Below are positions 36,600-45,371 of a stretch of DNA of 64,000 nt, piece by piece. A model generated the notes under the pieces. That model was given only the letters and a program-made list of their open reading frames with translations. It searched no databases and was not told where the DNA came from. Location: assembly GCA_964458605.1 (NCBI GenBank), contig CAYWLS010000002.1, positions 1 through 64,000 of the forward strand, given 5' to 3'. The translations under genes were made by a program, and so were the position numbers. The stretch comes from JBBSNV01 sp964458605. Its GTDB lineage: Bacteria; Pseudomonadota; Alphaproteobacteria; Reyranellales; JAQSWP01. The first letter of the stretch is position 1. Each line of letters opens with the position of its first letter.

Positions 36600-36627
36600 A
36601 GCATAGTGACGCCCGACCCTCTGTCAA
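36600..36627 (-). promoter_or_regulatory. Probable gltX promoter
   Basis: On the minus strand TTGACA (plus 36622-36627) and TATGCT (plus 36600-36605) are 16 nt apart. This is a near-ideal sigma-70 promoter and gives a gltX leader of roughly 110 nt. Its position also argues against a comEC start at 36606, which would lie within the promoter. Confidence 0.6.
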
Positions 36628-36639
36628 AGCCCCAAAGAC

Positions 36640-36655
36640 GGTCCATGCATGGACC
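36640..36655. repeat. 16-bp perfect palindrome between gltX and comEC
   Basis: GGTCCATG followed by CATGGACC is a perfect 16-bp palindrome at 36640-36655. It lies 13 nt upstream of the gltX -35 element and just before the preferred comEC start. Its symmetry suits a dimeric DNA-binding protein, but no known operator was recognised. Confidence 0.5.
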
Positions 36656-36671
36656 ATGGCGGCCGCCGCGG

Positions 36672-38846
36672 ATGGCCGATCTGGGTCGCGTCCTGGCGGC
36701 TGTGGCGGCCGGCCTGCGGGACAATCTGCTCGAGGAGCGCCAGCGCTGGATCCTGTGGCTGCCGGTCGGCATCGGCGCGGGCGTGGCGATCTATTTCCAG
36801 CTTCCGGTCGAGCCGCCGTTCTGGCCCTTTGCGCTGGCCGCCGTCCTGGCGCTGGTCGTGGCGATGGCGGGACGGGCGCGGCTGGCGCTGCTGCTGCCGT
36901 TCCTGGGCATCGCCGCGATCGCCGCCGGCATGGCCATCGGCAAATGGCGGGTCGAGCAGGTCGCGGCGCCGGTGCTGGCGCGCGATCTCGGACCCGTGAC
37001 GGTCGAGGGCAGGCTGGTCGAGGTCGAACCGCTGCCCAGCGGCGCGCGGCTGACGCTCGAGGCATTGCAATTCGAGCGCACCACGCGGCAGGATCTGCCC
37101 CAGCGCATTCGCGTTGTGGCGCGCCAGGGCGCGGCGGGCGCCGAGGTGGGCGACCGGATCAGGCTGGTGGTCCAGCTCTCGCCGCCGCGCGGTCCGGCGG
37201 CGCCGGGCGCTTACGATTTCCAGCGCGATGCCTGGTTCCTCCGCCTCGGCGGCGTGGGCTTCAGCCTGAACGCGCCGGTCGTGGTACAGCCTGCCGAACG
37301 GGGCAGTCTCGGCACCTGGTTCAACCGCCTGCGCCAGCACGTCACGCAGCGGCTGGTGGCGATCGGCGGGACCAAGGACAACGGCGAGGGCGGCATGGCC
37401 GCGGCCCTCCTGACCGGCGAGCAGAACGGCATTCCCAAGGACGTGCTGCAGGCGATGCGCGATTCGGGCTTGGCGCATCTGCTGTCGGTGTCCGGCCTGC
37501 ACCTGGCCATCGTCGCGGCGTTCCTGATGCTGGTGCTGCGCAGCCTGCTGGCGGCGATCGAGCCCGTCGCGCTGCGCTATCCGGTCAAGAAATGGGCTGC
37601 CGGCATCGCGCTGCTCGGCACCTTCTTCTATCTGATGCTGGCCGGCGCTCCCGTGCCGGCGCAGCGTTCCTTCGTCATGGCCGCCTTCGTGCTGGTCGCC
37701 ATCATGGTCGACCGCAGCGCCATCTCGATGCGCCTCGTGGCTTGGGCGGCGTTGGGCGTGTTGCTGCTGGCGCCGGAAAGCATGCTGGGCGCTTCGTTCC
37801 AGATGTCGTTCGCCGCCGTGGTGGCACTGATCGCGGCGTGGGAATTCGTCCGGCCGATCGCGCGGCGCTGGCGCGAGAATCGCATCGCCGGCTGGCCGGC
37901 GCCGGTCGAATGGGGCGCGGCCTATCTGGGCGGCGTGCTGCTCACCACCCTGGTGGCCGGGCTGGCGAGCTCCGGCTTCGGCCTCTATCACTTCAACCGC
38001 GTGGCGCTGTTCAGCGTGGTGGCCAACCTGATCGCCGTGCCGGTGACCGGCTTCTGGGTCATGCCGTTCGGCATGCTGGCGCTGGCGCTGATGCCGTTCG
38101 GGCTTGAGCATCTGGCGCTCGAGCCGATGCGCTGGGGCATCGCCGCCGTCATCTGCGTGGCGCGCGAGGTCGCCTCCTGGCCCGGCGCGGCGGCGCTGGT
38201 GCCGGCACTGCCGCAGATCGCGCTGCCGCTTCTGGCACTGGGCGGATTGTGGCTGTGTCTATGGCAGCGACGCTGGCGGCTGCTCGGACTGGTTCCGATG
38301 GCGGCAGTCCTGGTGCTGGCGCTGACCACGCGCCCGCCCGACCTCATGGCGAGCGGCGACAGCCATCTGTTCGCGGTGCGCGATCGGTCGAGCGGACAGC
38401 TCATGCTTTCGGCGCCGCGCGGCGGCGGTCTGGTCGGCGACACTTGGCGGCGGCGCGTTGGCGAAGACGAGAGCGCCGATTGGCCGCGCGACAAGCCGAG
38501 CGCCGACGGCACGCTGCTCTGCGATCCGGCGGCATGCATCCTGCGTCGCCATGGCTTGCTGATCGCGTTGGTCGAACGGCCCGAAGCGCTGTCGGAGGAT
38601 TGCCACAACGCGGCGCTGGTCATCGCCCACGTGGCGGCGCGCCGTGTCTGCCGCGACAGCAAGGCCATCGTGATCGATACCTTCGACCTGCGCGCCAACG
38701 GCGCCTATGCGATCTGGATCGAGCCGGGTGGCTTTGCCATCCGCAACGTCAGGCAGGACAGGGGCCAGCGACCCTGGACCGGTCAATCGACCGATAAGTC
38801 GACCCGTCAATCGACCGGGCAGATCCCGGCACGCGACACGCAATAG
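36672..38846 (+). CDS. comEC: ComEC/Rec2 family DNA-uptake channel protein
   Basis: This is a putative inner membrane channel for single-stranded DNA import in natural transformation. The protein of about 724 residues begins with several membrane helices. A periplasmic OB-like DUF4131 region (residues about 50-190) follows, then the Competence domain with the family motif LAHLLSVSGLHLAIVAAFLM near 270. No metallo-beta-lactamase domain is apparent at the C-terminus, only a soluble stretch ending in a QST repeat. I chose ATG 36672 over GTG 36606 and ATG 36645 because of family length and the gltX promoter. Many carriers of this gene have never been shown to be competent. Confidence 0.88.
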   Translation: MADLGRVLAAVAAGLRDNLLEERQRWILWLPVGIGAGVAIYFQLPVEPPFWPFALAAVLALVVAMAGRARLALLLPFLGIAAIAAGMAIGKWRVEQVAAPVLARDLGPVTVEGRLVEVEPLPSGARLTLEALQFERTTRQDLPQRIRVVARQGAAGAEVGDRIRLVVQLSPPRGPAAPGAYDFQRDAWFLRLGGVGFSLNAPVVVQPAERGSLGTWFNRLRQHVTQRLVAIGGTKDNGEGGMAAALLTGEQNGIPKDVLQAMRDSGLAHLLSVSGLHLAIVAAFLMLVLRSLLAAIEPVALRYPVKKWAAGIALLGTFFYLMLAGAPVPAQRSFVMAAFVLVAIMVDRSAISMRLVAWAALGVLLLAPESMLGASFQMSFAAVVALIAAWEFVRPIARRWRENRIAGWPAPVEWGAAYLGGVLLTTLVAGLASSGFGLYHFNRVALFSVVANLIAVPVTGFWVMPFGMLALALMPFGLEHLALEPMRWGIAAVICVAREVASWPGAAALVPALPQIALPLLALGGLWLCLWQRRWRLLGLVPMAAVLVLALTTRPPDLMASGDSHLFAVRDRSSGQLMLSAPRGGGLVGDTWRRRVGEDESADWPRDKPSADGTLLCDPAACILRRHGLLIALVERPEALSEDCHNAALVIAHVAARRVCRDSKAIVIDTFDLRANGAYAIWIEPGGFAIRNVRQDRGQRPWTGQSTDKSTRQSTGQIPARDTQ
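38781..38816 (+). repeat. Three 12-bp repeats at the comEC 3' end
   Basis: GGTCAATCGACC, GATAAGTCGACC and CGTCAATCGACC follow each other without spacer and encode a four-residue unit ending QST or KST three times in the C-terminal tail of ComEC. They are imperfect and short, probably slippage products in an unconserved tail. Confidence 0.6.
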
Positions 38847-38926
38847 GATGCCCGATCCGGCTGGCCAGACGGGCAGGCTGGCCGGCGACTGGCAGAAGCG
38901 GTCATTTGCGGTCCGTTGGCGGCCTG

Positions 38927-39682
38927 TCAGAAGCGGCGGAACAGCCCGACCAGCTTGCCCTGGATCTTGACCCGGTCGGGTCCGAAGATGCGGGTCTCGT
39001 AGGACGGGTTGGCCGGTTCGAGCGCGATCGAGGCGCCCTTGCGCCGCAGCCGCTTCAAGGTGGCTTCCTGCTCGTCCACCAGGGCCACGACGATCTGGCC
39101 GTTCTCCGCCGTCTCGGCGTTCTGGATGATCGCGATATCGCCGTCCTGGATGCCAGCATCGATCATCGAATCGCCAGCGACCTCAAGGGCGTAGTGCGTT
39201 CCCTTGCCAAGAAGGCTTAACGGCACGTCGATCGTCGTCGAATTGTCGCGCAGCGCCTCGATCGGCGTGCCGGCGGCGATGCGGCCATAGAGCGGCAGGG
39301 AGATGGCCGCTGCTTCCGGGGCCGGCAACACGCCCGGCAGGCCGGGTTTGAGGCCACCCGCGATCAGCTGGGGCGTGAAGCCCGGCGCTTCGCCCTCGCG
39401 CAGTCCGGCGGCGCGCCGGCTTTCCGGGGGCGGGAAGGCGGTGACGGCGGACGGGTAGATGGCAGCGGCGTCGGGCAGTTTCAGCACCTGCAGGGCGCGC
39501 GCCTTGTGCGCCAGGCGGCGCAGGAAGCCCCGTTCCTCGAGCGAAGTGATCAACCGATGGATGCCGGATTTCGACTTCAGATTGAGCGCTTCCTTCATCT
39601 CGTCGAAGGACGGCGAGACCCCCGAATCGTTGAGCCGCCGGTTGATGAACATCAACAGCTCATATTGTTTCCGGGTCAGCAT
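38927..39682 (-). CDS. lexA: LexA repressor
   Basis: This is the SOS master repressor, with autoproteolysis triggered by RecA. The 251-residue protein has an N-terminal winged helix (residues 1-65, TRKQYELLMFINRRL at the start), a long unconserved linker, the cleavage site A137-G138 in RIAAGTPIEAL, the catalytic serine S172 in AGDSMIDAG and the catalytic lysine K210 in EATLKR. The linker makes it somewhat longer than the usual size of about 230. ATG 39682 opens the conserved MLTRKQYE start. The upstream SOS box suggests autoregulation. Confidence 0.96.
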   Translation of the reverse strand: MLTRKQYELLMFINRRLNDSGVSPSFDEMKEALNLKSKSGIHRLITSLEERGFLRRLAHKARALQVLKLPDAAAIYPSAVTAFPPPESRRAAGLREGEAPGFTPQLIAGGLKPGLPGVLPAPEAAAISLPLYGRIAAGTPIEALRDNSTTIDVPLSLLGKGTHYALEVAGDSMIDAGIQDGDIAIIQNAETAENGQIVVALVDEQEATLKRLRRKGASIALEPANPSYETRIFGPDRVKIQGKLVGLFRRF

Positions 39683-39717
39683 GTTAGGGCCTCGCATTTT
39701 ATCCACAACTAGATGTG

Positions 39718-39732
39718 GAACAAAAAAGCAAC
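39718..39732 (-). promoter_or_regulatory. Imperfect second SOS-box-like site
   Basis: On the minus strand this reads GTTG-N7-GTTC, one base from the alphaproteobacterial LexA consensus GTTC-N7-GTTC. It lies 36 nt before the lexA start codon and 10 nt from the perfect box, so it could be a weaker auxiliary site. Its T-rich spacer also makes chance possible. Confidence 0.35.
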
Positions 39733-39742
39733 ACAGGCACTT

Positions 39743-39757
39743 GTTCTAGTTTGGTTC
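39743..39757. promoter_or_regulatory. LexA-binding SOS box of the alphaproteobacterial type
   Basis: GTTC (39743-39746), seven bases, GTTC (39754-39757) is an exact match to the direct-repeat operator known for alphaproteobacterial LexA. It overlaps the -10 element and spacer of the proposed lexA promoter, the right position for autorepression. Confidence 0.85.
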
Positions 39758-39771
39758 GCGAGCGCCGTCAA
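39743..39771 (-). promoter_or_regulatory. Probable lexA promoter
   Basis: On the minus strand TTGACG (plus 39766-39771) and TAGAAC (plus 39743-39748) are separated by 17 nt. The SOS box covers the -10 region. A CCACA/TGTGG inverted repeat at 39704-39719 lies in the leader. Confidence 0.6.
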
Positions 39772-39847
39772 CGGCGATTTTCCAACCACCGCAAATGCCG
39801 CTGATTCGATTGGGAAATTCGCTCTATGCGAGTCCGCGTGCGCGGAC

Positions 39848-41070
39848 TCAGAATTCCACGCCAAGCCGTTCGAGCTTCACGATTTCCACATGACCGCCCG
39901 CTTGAGTCGCAGGGGCATGCGGCGCGCGCAGGATCAGGCAGCCCGATCGGGCGAGCGAAGACATCATCGAACTGTCCTGGATCTTCAACGCCGTCGCGAC
40001 ATCGCTGCCATCGGAATCGGTTCGCAGTTCGGCACGCAGATAGTCCTGGCGCTGATCGTTGGCCGGCAGCGGCTCGCCCAATCTGGCGCGGCTGACCGGC
40101 AGGCCGGTATCGGTGCGGCCGGCCAGCTTCAGCACGATGGGCCGCAGGAACAGCAGCGCGCAGACCATCGAGGAGACCGGATTGCCGGGCAGGCCCAGCA
40201 GCCTGGTGCCGGTCGCCGGATCGCCGATCGTGCCGAACATCAGCGGCTTGCCCGGCCGCATGGCGATCTTCCAGAAATCCAGCGCGCCGCCGGCCTGGCC
40301 CAGGGCCTGCTGCACCAGGTCGTGATCGCCCACCGAGGCGCCGCCCAGGGTGACCAGCAGGTCGTAGCCCTTAGCGCCCGCCAGCGCGGCGGCGATGCAC
40401 GGCAGGTCGTCGGGCACGATGCCCAGATTGACCGGCTCGCCGCCCCAGGCCCGGATCATCGCCGCCAAGCCGATGCCGGAGGAGGCGACGATCTGGTTGG
40501 GGCCGATCGGCTGGCCGGGCAGCACCAGTTCGTTGCCGGTGGCCAGCAGGGCGATGCGCGGACGGCGGTGCACGGCGATCCAGGGCAGGTTCATGCCGGC
40601 GGCCAGCGCCAGGTCGCGGCCGCTCAGCCGGCGCCCGGCCGGGATGCCGACCTTGCCGGCCTCGAAATCCAGCCCGGCGCGGCGGATATGGCGGCCGGCC
40701 TGCGGCATCTCGACGATGGTAACGCGGTCGCCTTCAGCCTTCGTGTTCTCCTGGATGACGACCGTGTCGGCGCCGGCCGGCACGGGGCCGCCGGTGAAGA
40801 TGCGCACCGCCTCGCCGGCCTGCAGCGTGCCGGCATAGGCGCCGCCGGCCGGGGCCTGGCCCACGACGCGTAGCGTGGTCGGCACAGAGGGCACGTCGGC
40901 GAAGCGAATGGCGTAGCCGTCCATGGCGGAAAGATCGGCCGGCGGCTGGGTCACGCGGGCCACCAGATCCTCGGCCGCGACCCGGCCATGCGCCCGGTCC
41001 AGCGCCACCGTCTCGGCCGGCAGGGCGGCGAAATGCGCCAGGATGCGCTCTTCGGCTTCCTTGACCGAGA

Positions 41071-41074
<4 letters not shown>
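39848..41074 (-). CDS. moeA: Molybdopterin molybdenumtransferase
   Basis: The enzyme inserts molybdate into adenylylated molybdopterin in the last step of molybdenum cofactor synthesis. The 408 residues have the family features: PPADLSAMDGYAIRFADVP near 44-62, FTGGPVPAGADTVVIQE near 92-108, the MoCF-domain motif VTLGGASVGDHDLVQQAL near 233-250, and GNPVSSMVCALLFLRP near 291-306. The start overlaps the moaC stop by 4 nt (41071-41074), so the two are translationally coupled. Confidence 0.96.
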
Positions 41075-41592
<518 letters not shown>

Positions 41593-41594
41593 GG

Positions 41595-42395
41595 TTAGGT
41601 GGCTTCCCCGAGCAGCTTGCGCACCGCCTGGGCGACGTCGGGCTGGCGCATGAAGCTCTCGCCGATCAGGAAGCAGGAAGCGCCGGCGGCGGCCATGCGG
41701 GCCAGGTCGACGCGGCTGTCGATGCCGCTTTCGGCCACCAGGGTGCGGTCCTTGGGAACGCGCGGCGCCAGATCCACCGTTGTCTGAAGATCGACCTGTA
41801 ACGTCTTGAGATTACGATTATTAATCCCGACGAGATCGGAGGGCACCTGCAGCGCCAGGTCGAGTTCGTCCCCGTCATGGACCTCGATCAGCACGTCCAT
41901 GCCCCAGCGATGCGCCAGCTCGGCCAATTCCCGCGCCTGGGACACGTCGAGCGCCGCCATGATCAGCAGGATGCAATCGGCGCCGATCGCCCGCGCCTCG
42001 ACCACCTGGTAGGGGTCGAGCATGAAATCCTTGCGTAGCGCCGGCAGGGCGCAGGCGCCCTTGGCCTGGATCAGGTAGTCGTCCTTGCCTTGGAAGAACG
42101 GCTCGTCGGTCAGCACCGACAGGCAGGTGGCGCCACCTTGCTCGTAGGCGCGGGCCAGCGCGGCGACGTCGAAATCGGCGCGGATCAGCCCCTTGCTGGG
42201 CGAGGCTTTCTTGATCTCGGCGATCAGGCCCCAGCCGCCGCCGGCGGCCACCTTGCGGCGCAGCGCCTGGGCGAAGCCGCGCGGGGGTTCGGCGGCGCGG
42301 GCGCGCTCCTCGAGCCGGGCCAGCGGCGCGATCACCTTGCGCGCGGCGATATGCAGGCGCTTGTGATCGCAAATCTTCTGCAACACGTCGCTCAT
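41595..42395 (-). CDS. trpC: Indole-3-glycerol phosphate synthase
   Basis: The enzyme closes the indole ring in tryptophan synthesis. The 266-residue TIM barrel has the motif LIAEIKKASPSKGLIRADFD near 57-76, FFQGKDDYLIQ near 102-112, LRKDFMLDPYQV near 121-132, and VGINNRNLKTLQVDL near 189-203. It is the monofunctional form without a fused TrpF. The GINNRNLKTL part is encoded by AT-rich codons. It is followed by moaC with 2 nt between, and preceded by trpD. Confidence 0.97.
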   Translation of the reverse strand: MSDVLQKICDHKRLHIAARKVIAPLARLEERARAAEPPRGFAQALRRKVAAGGGWGLIAEIKKASPSKGLIRADFDVAALARAYEQGGATCLSVLTDEPFFQGKDDYLIQAKGACALPALRKDFMLDPYQVVEARAIGADCILLIMAALDVSQARELAELAHRWGMDVLIEVHDGDELDLALQVPSDLVGINNRNLKTLQVDLQTTVDLAPRVPKDRTLVAESGIDSRVDLARMAAAGASCFLIGESFMRQPDVAQAVRKLLGEAT

Positions 42396-42412
42396 CGAAA
42401 CTCCGACAGACT

Positions 42413-43459
42413 TCAGGCGGCGGGCGGCGGCGCCTCGGCGGCGATGCGCACCAGGGTCTCCAGCGCCGTGCGGGCAGCGCCGGAATCGATCGATCGCGCG
42501 GCCAGGGCGACGCCCGATTTCAGGTCGGCCGCCTTGCCGGCGACCATCAGCGCGGCGGCGCTGTTCAGCAGCACGATGTCGCGGAACGGGCCGGGCAGCC
42601 CGGCCAGTACGGCGCGGATCGCCTCGGCATTATAAGTCGGATCGCCGCCCTTGATCTGGTCTATCGTCACGGTCGGCAGGCCGGCCTGGGCGGGCGAGAT
42701 CTCGTATTCGGCCAGCTTGCCGTCCTTCCACTCGGCGACATGGGTGGGGCCGGTGGTGGTGATCTCGTCCATGCCGTCGCTGCCATGCACCACCATGGCG
42801 CGCTCCAGCCCCAGCTTGCCCAGGGTCTCGGCCACTGGACGCAGCCAGCGCTTGTCGAACACGCCGACCAGCTGGCGCTTGACCAGCGCCGGGTTGGATA
42901 GCGGCCCCAGCAGGTTGAAGATGGTGCGCGAGGGCGCCAGCTCGACCCGCGGGCCGGCCACGTTGCGCATCGCCGAATGATGGCGCGGCGCCATCAGGAA
43001 GCAGATGCCGGCTTCGCGCAGCGCCCGCTCCAGCAGCGGCACCGGCACCTCGAGATTGATGCCCAGCGCGCCCAGCACGTCGGCGGCGCCGGATTTGGAG
43101 GTGAAGGCGCGGTTGCCGTGCTTGGCCACCGGCACGCCGGCGCCGGCCACCACCAGCGCCGAGCAGCTCGAGATGTTGTAGGTGCCGGTGGCGTCGCCGC
43201 CGGTGCCGACGATGTCGATGGCGCCGTCGGGCGCCTCGACGCGCAGCACCTTGGCGCGCATCACCGCGGCGGCGCCGGTGATCTCCTCGACCGTCTCGCC
43301 GCGCACCTTCAGCGCCATCAGGAAGGCGCCCATCTGGGCCGGCGTGGCGTTGCCCTCCATCATGATGTCGAAGGCGCGCTCGGCCTCCGGCCGCGACAGG
43401 CTCTGCCCGTTGCCGACCTTGGCCAGAAGCACGCGGAAATCGTCGATATCGCCGGCCAT
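42413..43459 (-). CDS. trpD: Anthranilate phosphoribosyltransferase
   Basis: The enzyme transfers the phosphoribosyl group to anthranilate in tryptophan synthesis. The 348 residues contain the PRPP-binding DIVGTGGDATGTYNISS near 79-95, KHGNRAFTSKSGAADVLGAL near 110-129, and FNLLGPLSNPALVKRQLVGV near 171-190. It is 17 nt upstream of trpC in the same operon. Normally trpG stands immediately before trpD. Here the upstream neighbour is an unrelated divergent efflux gene, and trpG is found 5.3 kb away. Confidence 0.97.
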   Translation of the reverse strand: MAGDIDDFRVLLAKVGNGQSLSRPEAERAFDIMMEGNATPAQMGAFLMALKVRGETVEEITGAAAVMRAKVLRVEAPDGAIDIVGTGGDATGTYNISSCSALVVAGAGVPVAKHGNRAFTSKSGAADVLGALGINLEVPVPLLERALREAGICFLMAPRHHSAMRNVAGPRVELAPSRTIFNLLGPLSNPALVKRQLVGVFDKRWLRPVAETLGKLGLERAMVVHGSDGMDEITTTGPTHVAEWKDGKLAEYEISPAQAGLPTVTIDQIKGGDPTYNAEAIRAVLAGLPGPFRDIVLLNSAAALMVAGKAADLKSGVALAARSIDSGAARTALETLVRIAAEAPPPAA

Positions 43460-43666
43460 GACGCCCCAAAATCCCGTCAGTCATCACTTAAGGCGCTGTT
43501 GCTAGCGCGATACGCCGGGAGGGGCAAGGGCTGCGGCCGGCGAGGCGATCACCGGCGTGTCGCAGCCGGGCGGCAGCCACAACCAATCCAGCGAGCAGCG
43601 CGGCCTGACCGGCCCGCCGCAACGGCGATGGGAACGGCGATACCGCAGGACCGTTTCTCCCGCGTC

Positions 43667-44623
43667 ATGGCCAGCCAATCCGCTTCCCGCACGCCCGTCT
43701 ACGCGGCGCTGGCCGGCAATCTGCTGATCGCCGTCACCAAGTTCGCGGCCGCCGCCTTCACCGGCAGCTCGGCCATGCTGAGCGAGGGCGTGCATTCGGT
43801 GGTCGATACCGGCAACGAGTTGCTGCTGCTCTACGGCATGCGCCGCGCACGCCAGCCGGCCGATCTGGAGCGGCCGCTGGGCTACGGGCGGGAGCTTTAT
43901 TTCTGGAGCTTCATCGTCGCGCTGCTGATCTTCGCCGTCGGCGCTGGCGTGTCGATCTACGAGGGCATCACCCATATCCTGGCGCCCGAGCCGATCCGCG
44001 ATTTCACCGTCAGCTATATCGTGCTGGGCCTGTCGGCCGTGTTCGAAGGCGCCTCCTGGCTGGTGGCGCTGCGCGCGTTCCGGCCGCATATCGGCAGCCG
44101 CGGCCTGCTGGCGGCGGTGCGCACCAGCAAGGATCCCACCACCTTCACCGTGCTGTTCGAAGACAGCGCCGCGCTGATCGGCCTGGCGATCGCCTTCGTC
44201 GGCATCCTGACGTCGCAGATCTACGGCATGCCCGAGCTGGACGGCGCGGGCTCGATCGGCATCGGCCTGGTGCTGGGCGCCACGGCGGTGTTCCTGGCGC
44301 GCGAGACCAAGGGGCTGCTGATCGGCGAGCAGGCCTCGGCCCGGCTGGAGCAATCGATCTTGGCGATCGCCGCCCAGGATCCCGCCGTGCAGCGCGCCAA
44401 CGGCGTCATCACCACGCATATGGCGCCCGACCAGATCGTCGTGGCGCTCAGCCTGGAGTTCAAGGACGAGATGACCACGCCGCAGATCGAGGCCTGTGTC
44501 GAGCGGCTGGAAGAACGGCTGAAGCAGGCATTCGCCCAGATCACCACGGTGTTCGTCAAGCCGCAGACCGCCCACACCTGGCGCGGCCGCCACGCGGAGC
44601 TGCGCGCAGCGGCCGAGGAATAG
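43667..44623 (+). CDS. Cation diffusion facilitator family transporter
   Basis: This is an inner membrane divalent metal cation/proton antiporter. The 318-residue protein shows the CDF pattern: the first metal-site helix SAMLSEGVHSVVDTGNELLL near residues 33-52 and RPLGYGRELYFWSFIVALLI near 74-93. A later helix with FEDSAALIGLAIAFVGI near 165-181 carries the paired aspartate. A C-terminal cytoplasmic domain follows from about 220. The proteins of this YdfM/SLC30A9-like subgroup have less certain metal specificity. ATG 43667 was chosen; ATG 43628 would add a short unconserved tail. It begins the accessory segment. Confidence 0.87.
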   Translation: MASQSASRTPVYAALAGNLLIAVTKFAAAAFTGSSAMLSEGVHSVVDTGNELLLLYGMRRARQPADLERPLGYGRELYFWSFIVALLIFAVGAGVSIYEGITHILAPEPIRDFTVSYIVLGLSAVFEGASWLVALRAFRPHIGSRGLLAAVRTSKDPTTFTVLFEDSAALIGLAIAFVGILTSQIYGMPELDGAGSIGIGLVLGATAVFLARETKGLLIGEQASARLEQSILAIAAQDPAVQRANGVITTHMAPDQIVVALSLEFKDEMTTPQIEACVERLEERLKQAFAQITTVFVKPQTAHTWRGRHAELRAAAEE

Positions 44624-44647
44624 GACGGCGCCGAACGGGTGCGGCGG

Positions 44648-45244
44648 CTAGAAGCGCACCGTCACGCTGCCGTCGGGCGTGATCTCGGAGTCGAGCGTGT
44701 CGCTGCCGGCCGTGCTGTCGGTCTCCGGCAAGGCGGTGCCGGCCATCAGCCGCTGGTTCACCGGATCGTAGAACAGCAGATTGACCAGCGCCGTGGCGGT
44801 GGCGGCAAACAGCTCGGGCGTGCGGTGCGGTGCGGCCGGCGCGATGCCGGCGGCCTTGCGGGCGCGCTGCAGGTCGGCATCGTCGGCCGGCAGTTGCCCG
44901 GCGGAAAAGCCTATCACCTTGCCGGCCGCCCGGGCGCCGGACACGAATTCCGGACTCTGGGTGAGAGCGAGGCGCTCGACCCGGCCCAGGATATCGCCGC
45001 CATGGCCGCCGGTGATGTTGTCCAGGCATTCGCGCACCACCGCCAACGCATCGCGCTCGCCGATCTGGCCGCGCGTCAGGGCTTTCACGATCAGGCCCGC
45101 CATCGCCGGCACGAAGCCCAGCACGTATTCGTCTTCCCAATAGCCGGTGGGCAGGGCGCCGTAGCGCTGGGCAAAAGCCTCGACATAGGGCTGGACACCC
45201 GGCGCGACCTGGGCGGCGAGGCGATGGCGTTCGAATTTCAGCAT
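44648..45244 (-). CDS. Hypothetical protein
   Basis: This 198-residue protein is not one I recognise. The ATG at 45244 has AGGAAGG 8 nt upstream. The sequence is mostly helical in character, with a GYWEDEYVLGFVPAMAGLI segment near 37-55 and a glycine-rich ITGGHGGDILGRVERL near 85-100. The C-terminal part is acidic and ends in EITPDGSVTVRF. There is no signal peptide and no clear membrane helix. It converges with the CDF gene 24 nt downstream and diverges from the broken secreted-protein gene. Codon use resembles the neighbours. Confidence 0.75.
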   Translation of the reverse strand: MLKFERHRLAAQVAPGVQPYVEAFAQRYGALPTGYWEDEYVLGFVPAMAGLIVKALTRGQIGERDALAVVRECLDNITGGHGGDILGRVERLALTQSPEFVSGARAAGKVIGFSAGQLPADDADLQRARKAAGIAPAAPHRTPELFAATATALVNLLFYDPVNQRLMAGTALPETDSTAGSDTLDSEITPDGSVTVRF

Positions 45245-45340
45245 GGACACCTTCCTGGCGACTTCATAACGCCTGCCACCCTCGCTGCCAATACCATGGA
45301 ATGCGGGCGATCGCGGTTTCGCGTCCGCGCGCGGCCCCGC

Positions 45341-45346
45341 TATACT
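45341..45346 (+). promoter_or_regulatory. Possible -10 element of the following secreted-protein gene
   Basis: TATACT (45341-45346) is a one-mismatch match to the -10 consensus, 25 nt before the ATG at 45372, with a weak TTTCGC 18 nt upstream as -35. It is listed because it supports the reading of 45372 as the start of a real gene. Confidence 0.35.
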
Positions 45347-45371
45347 CGGTATTCGACGCGATGGGGTGGAC

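Noticed and set aside
43502..43640. Minus-strand tail ending DWLWLPPGCDTPVI as a gene remnant between trpD and the efflux gene
   Set aside because: No start, no recognisable family, and composition consistent with a shadow frame.
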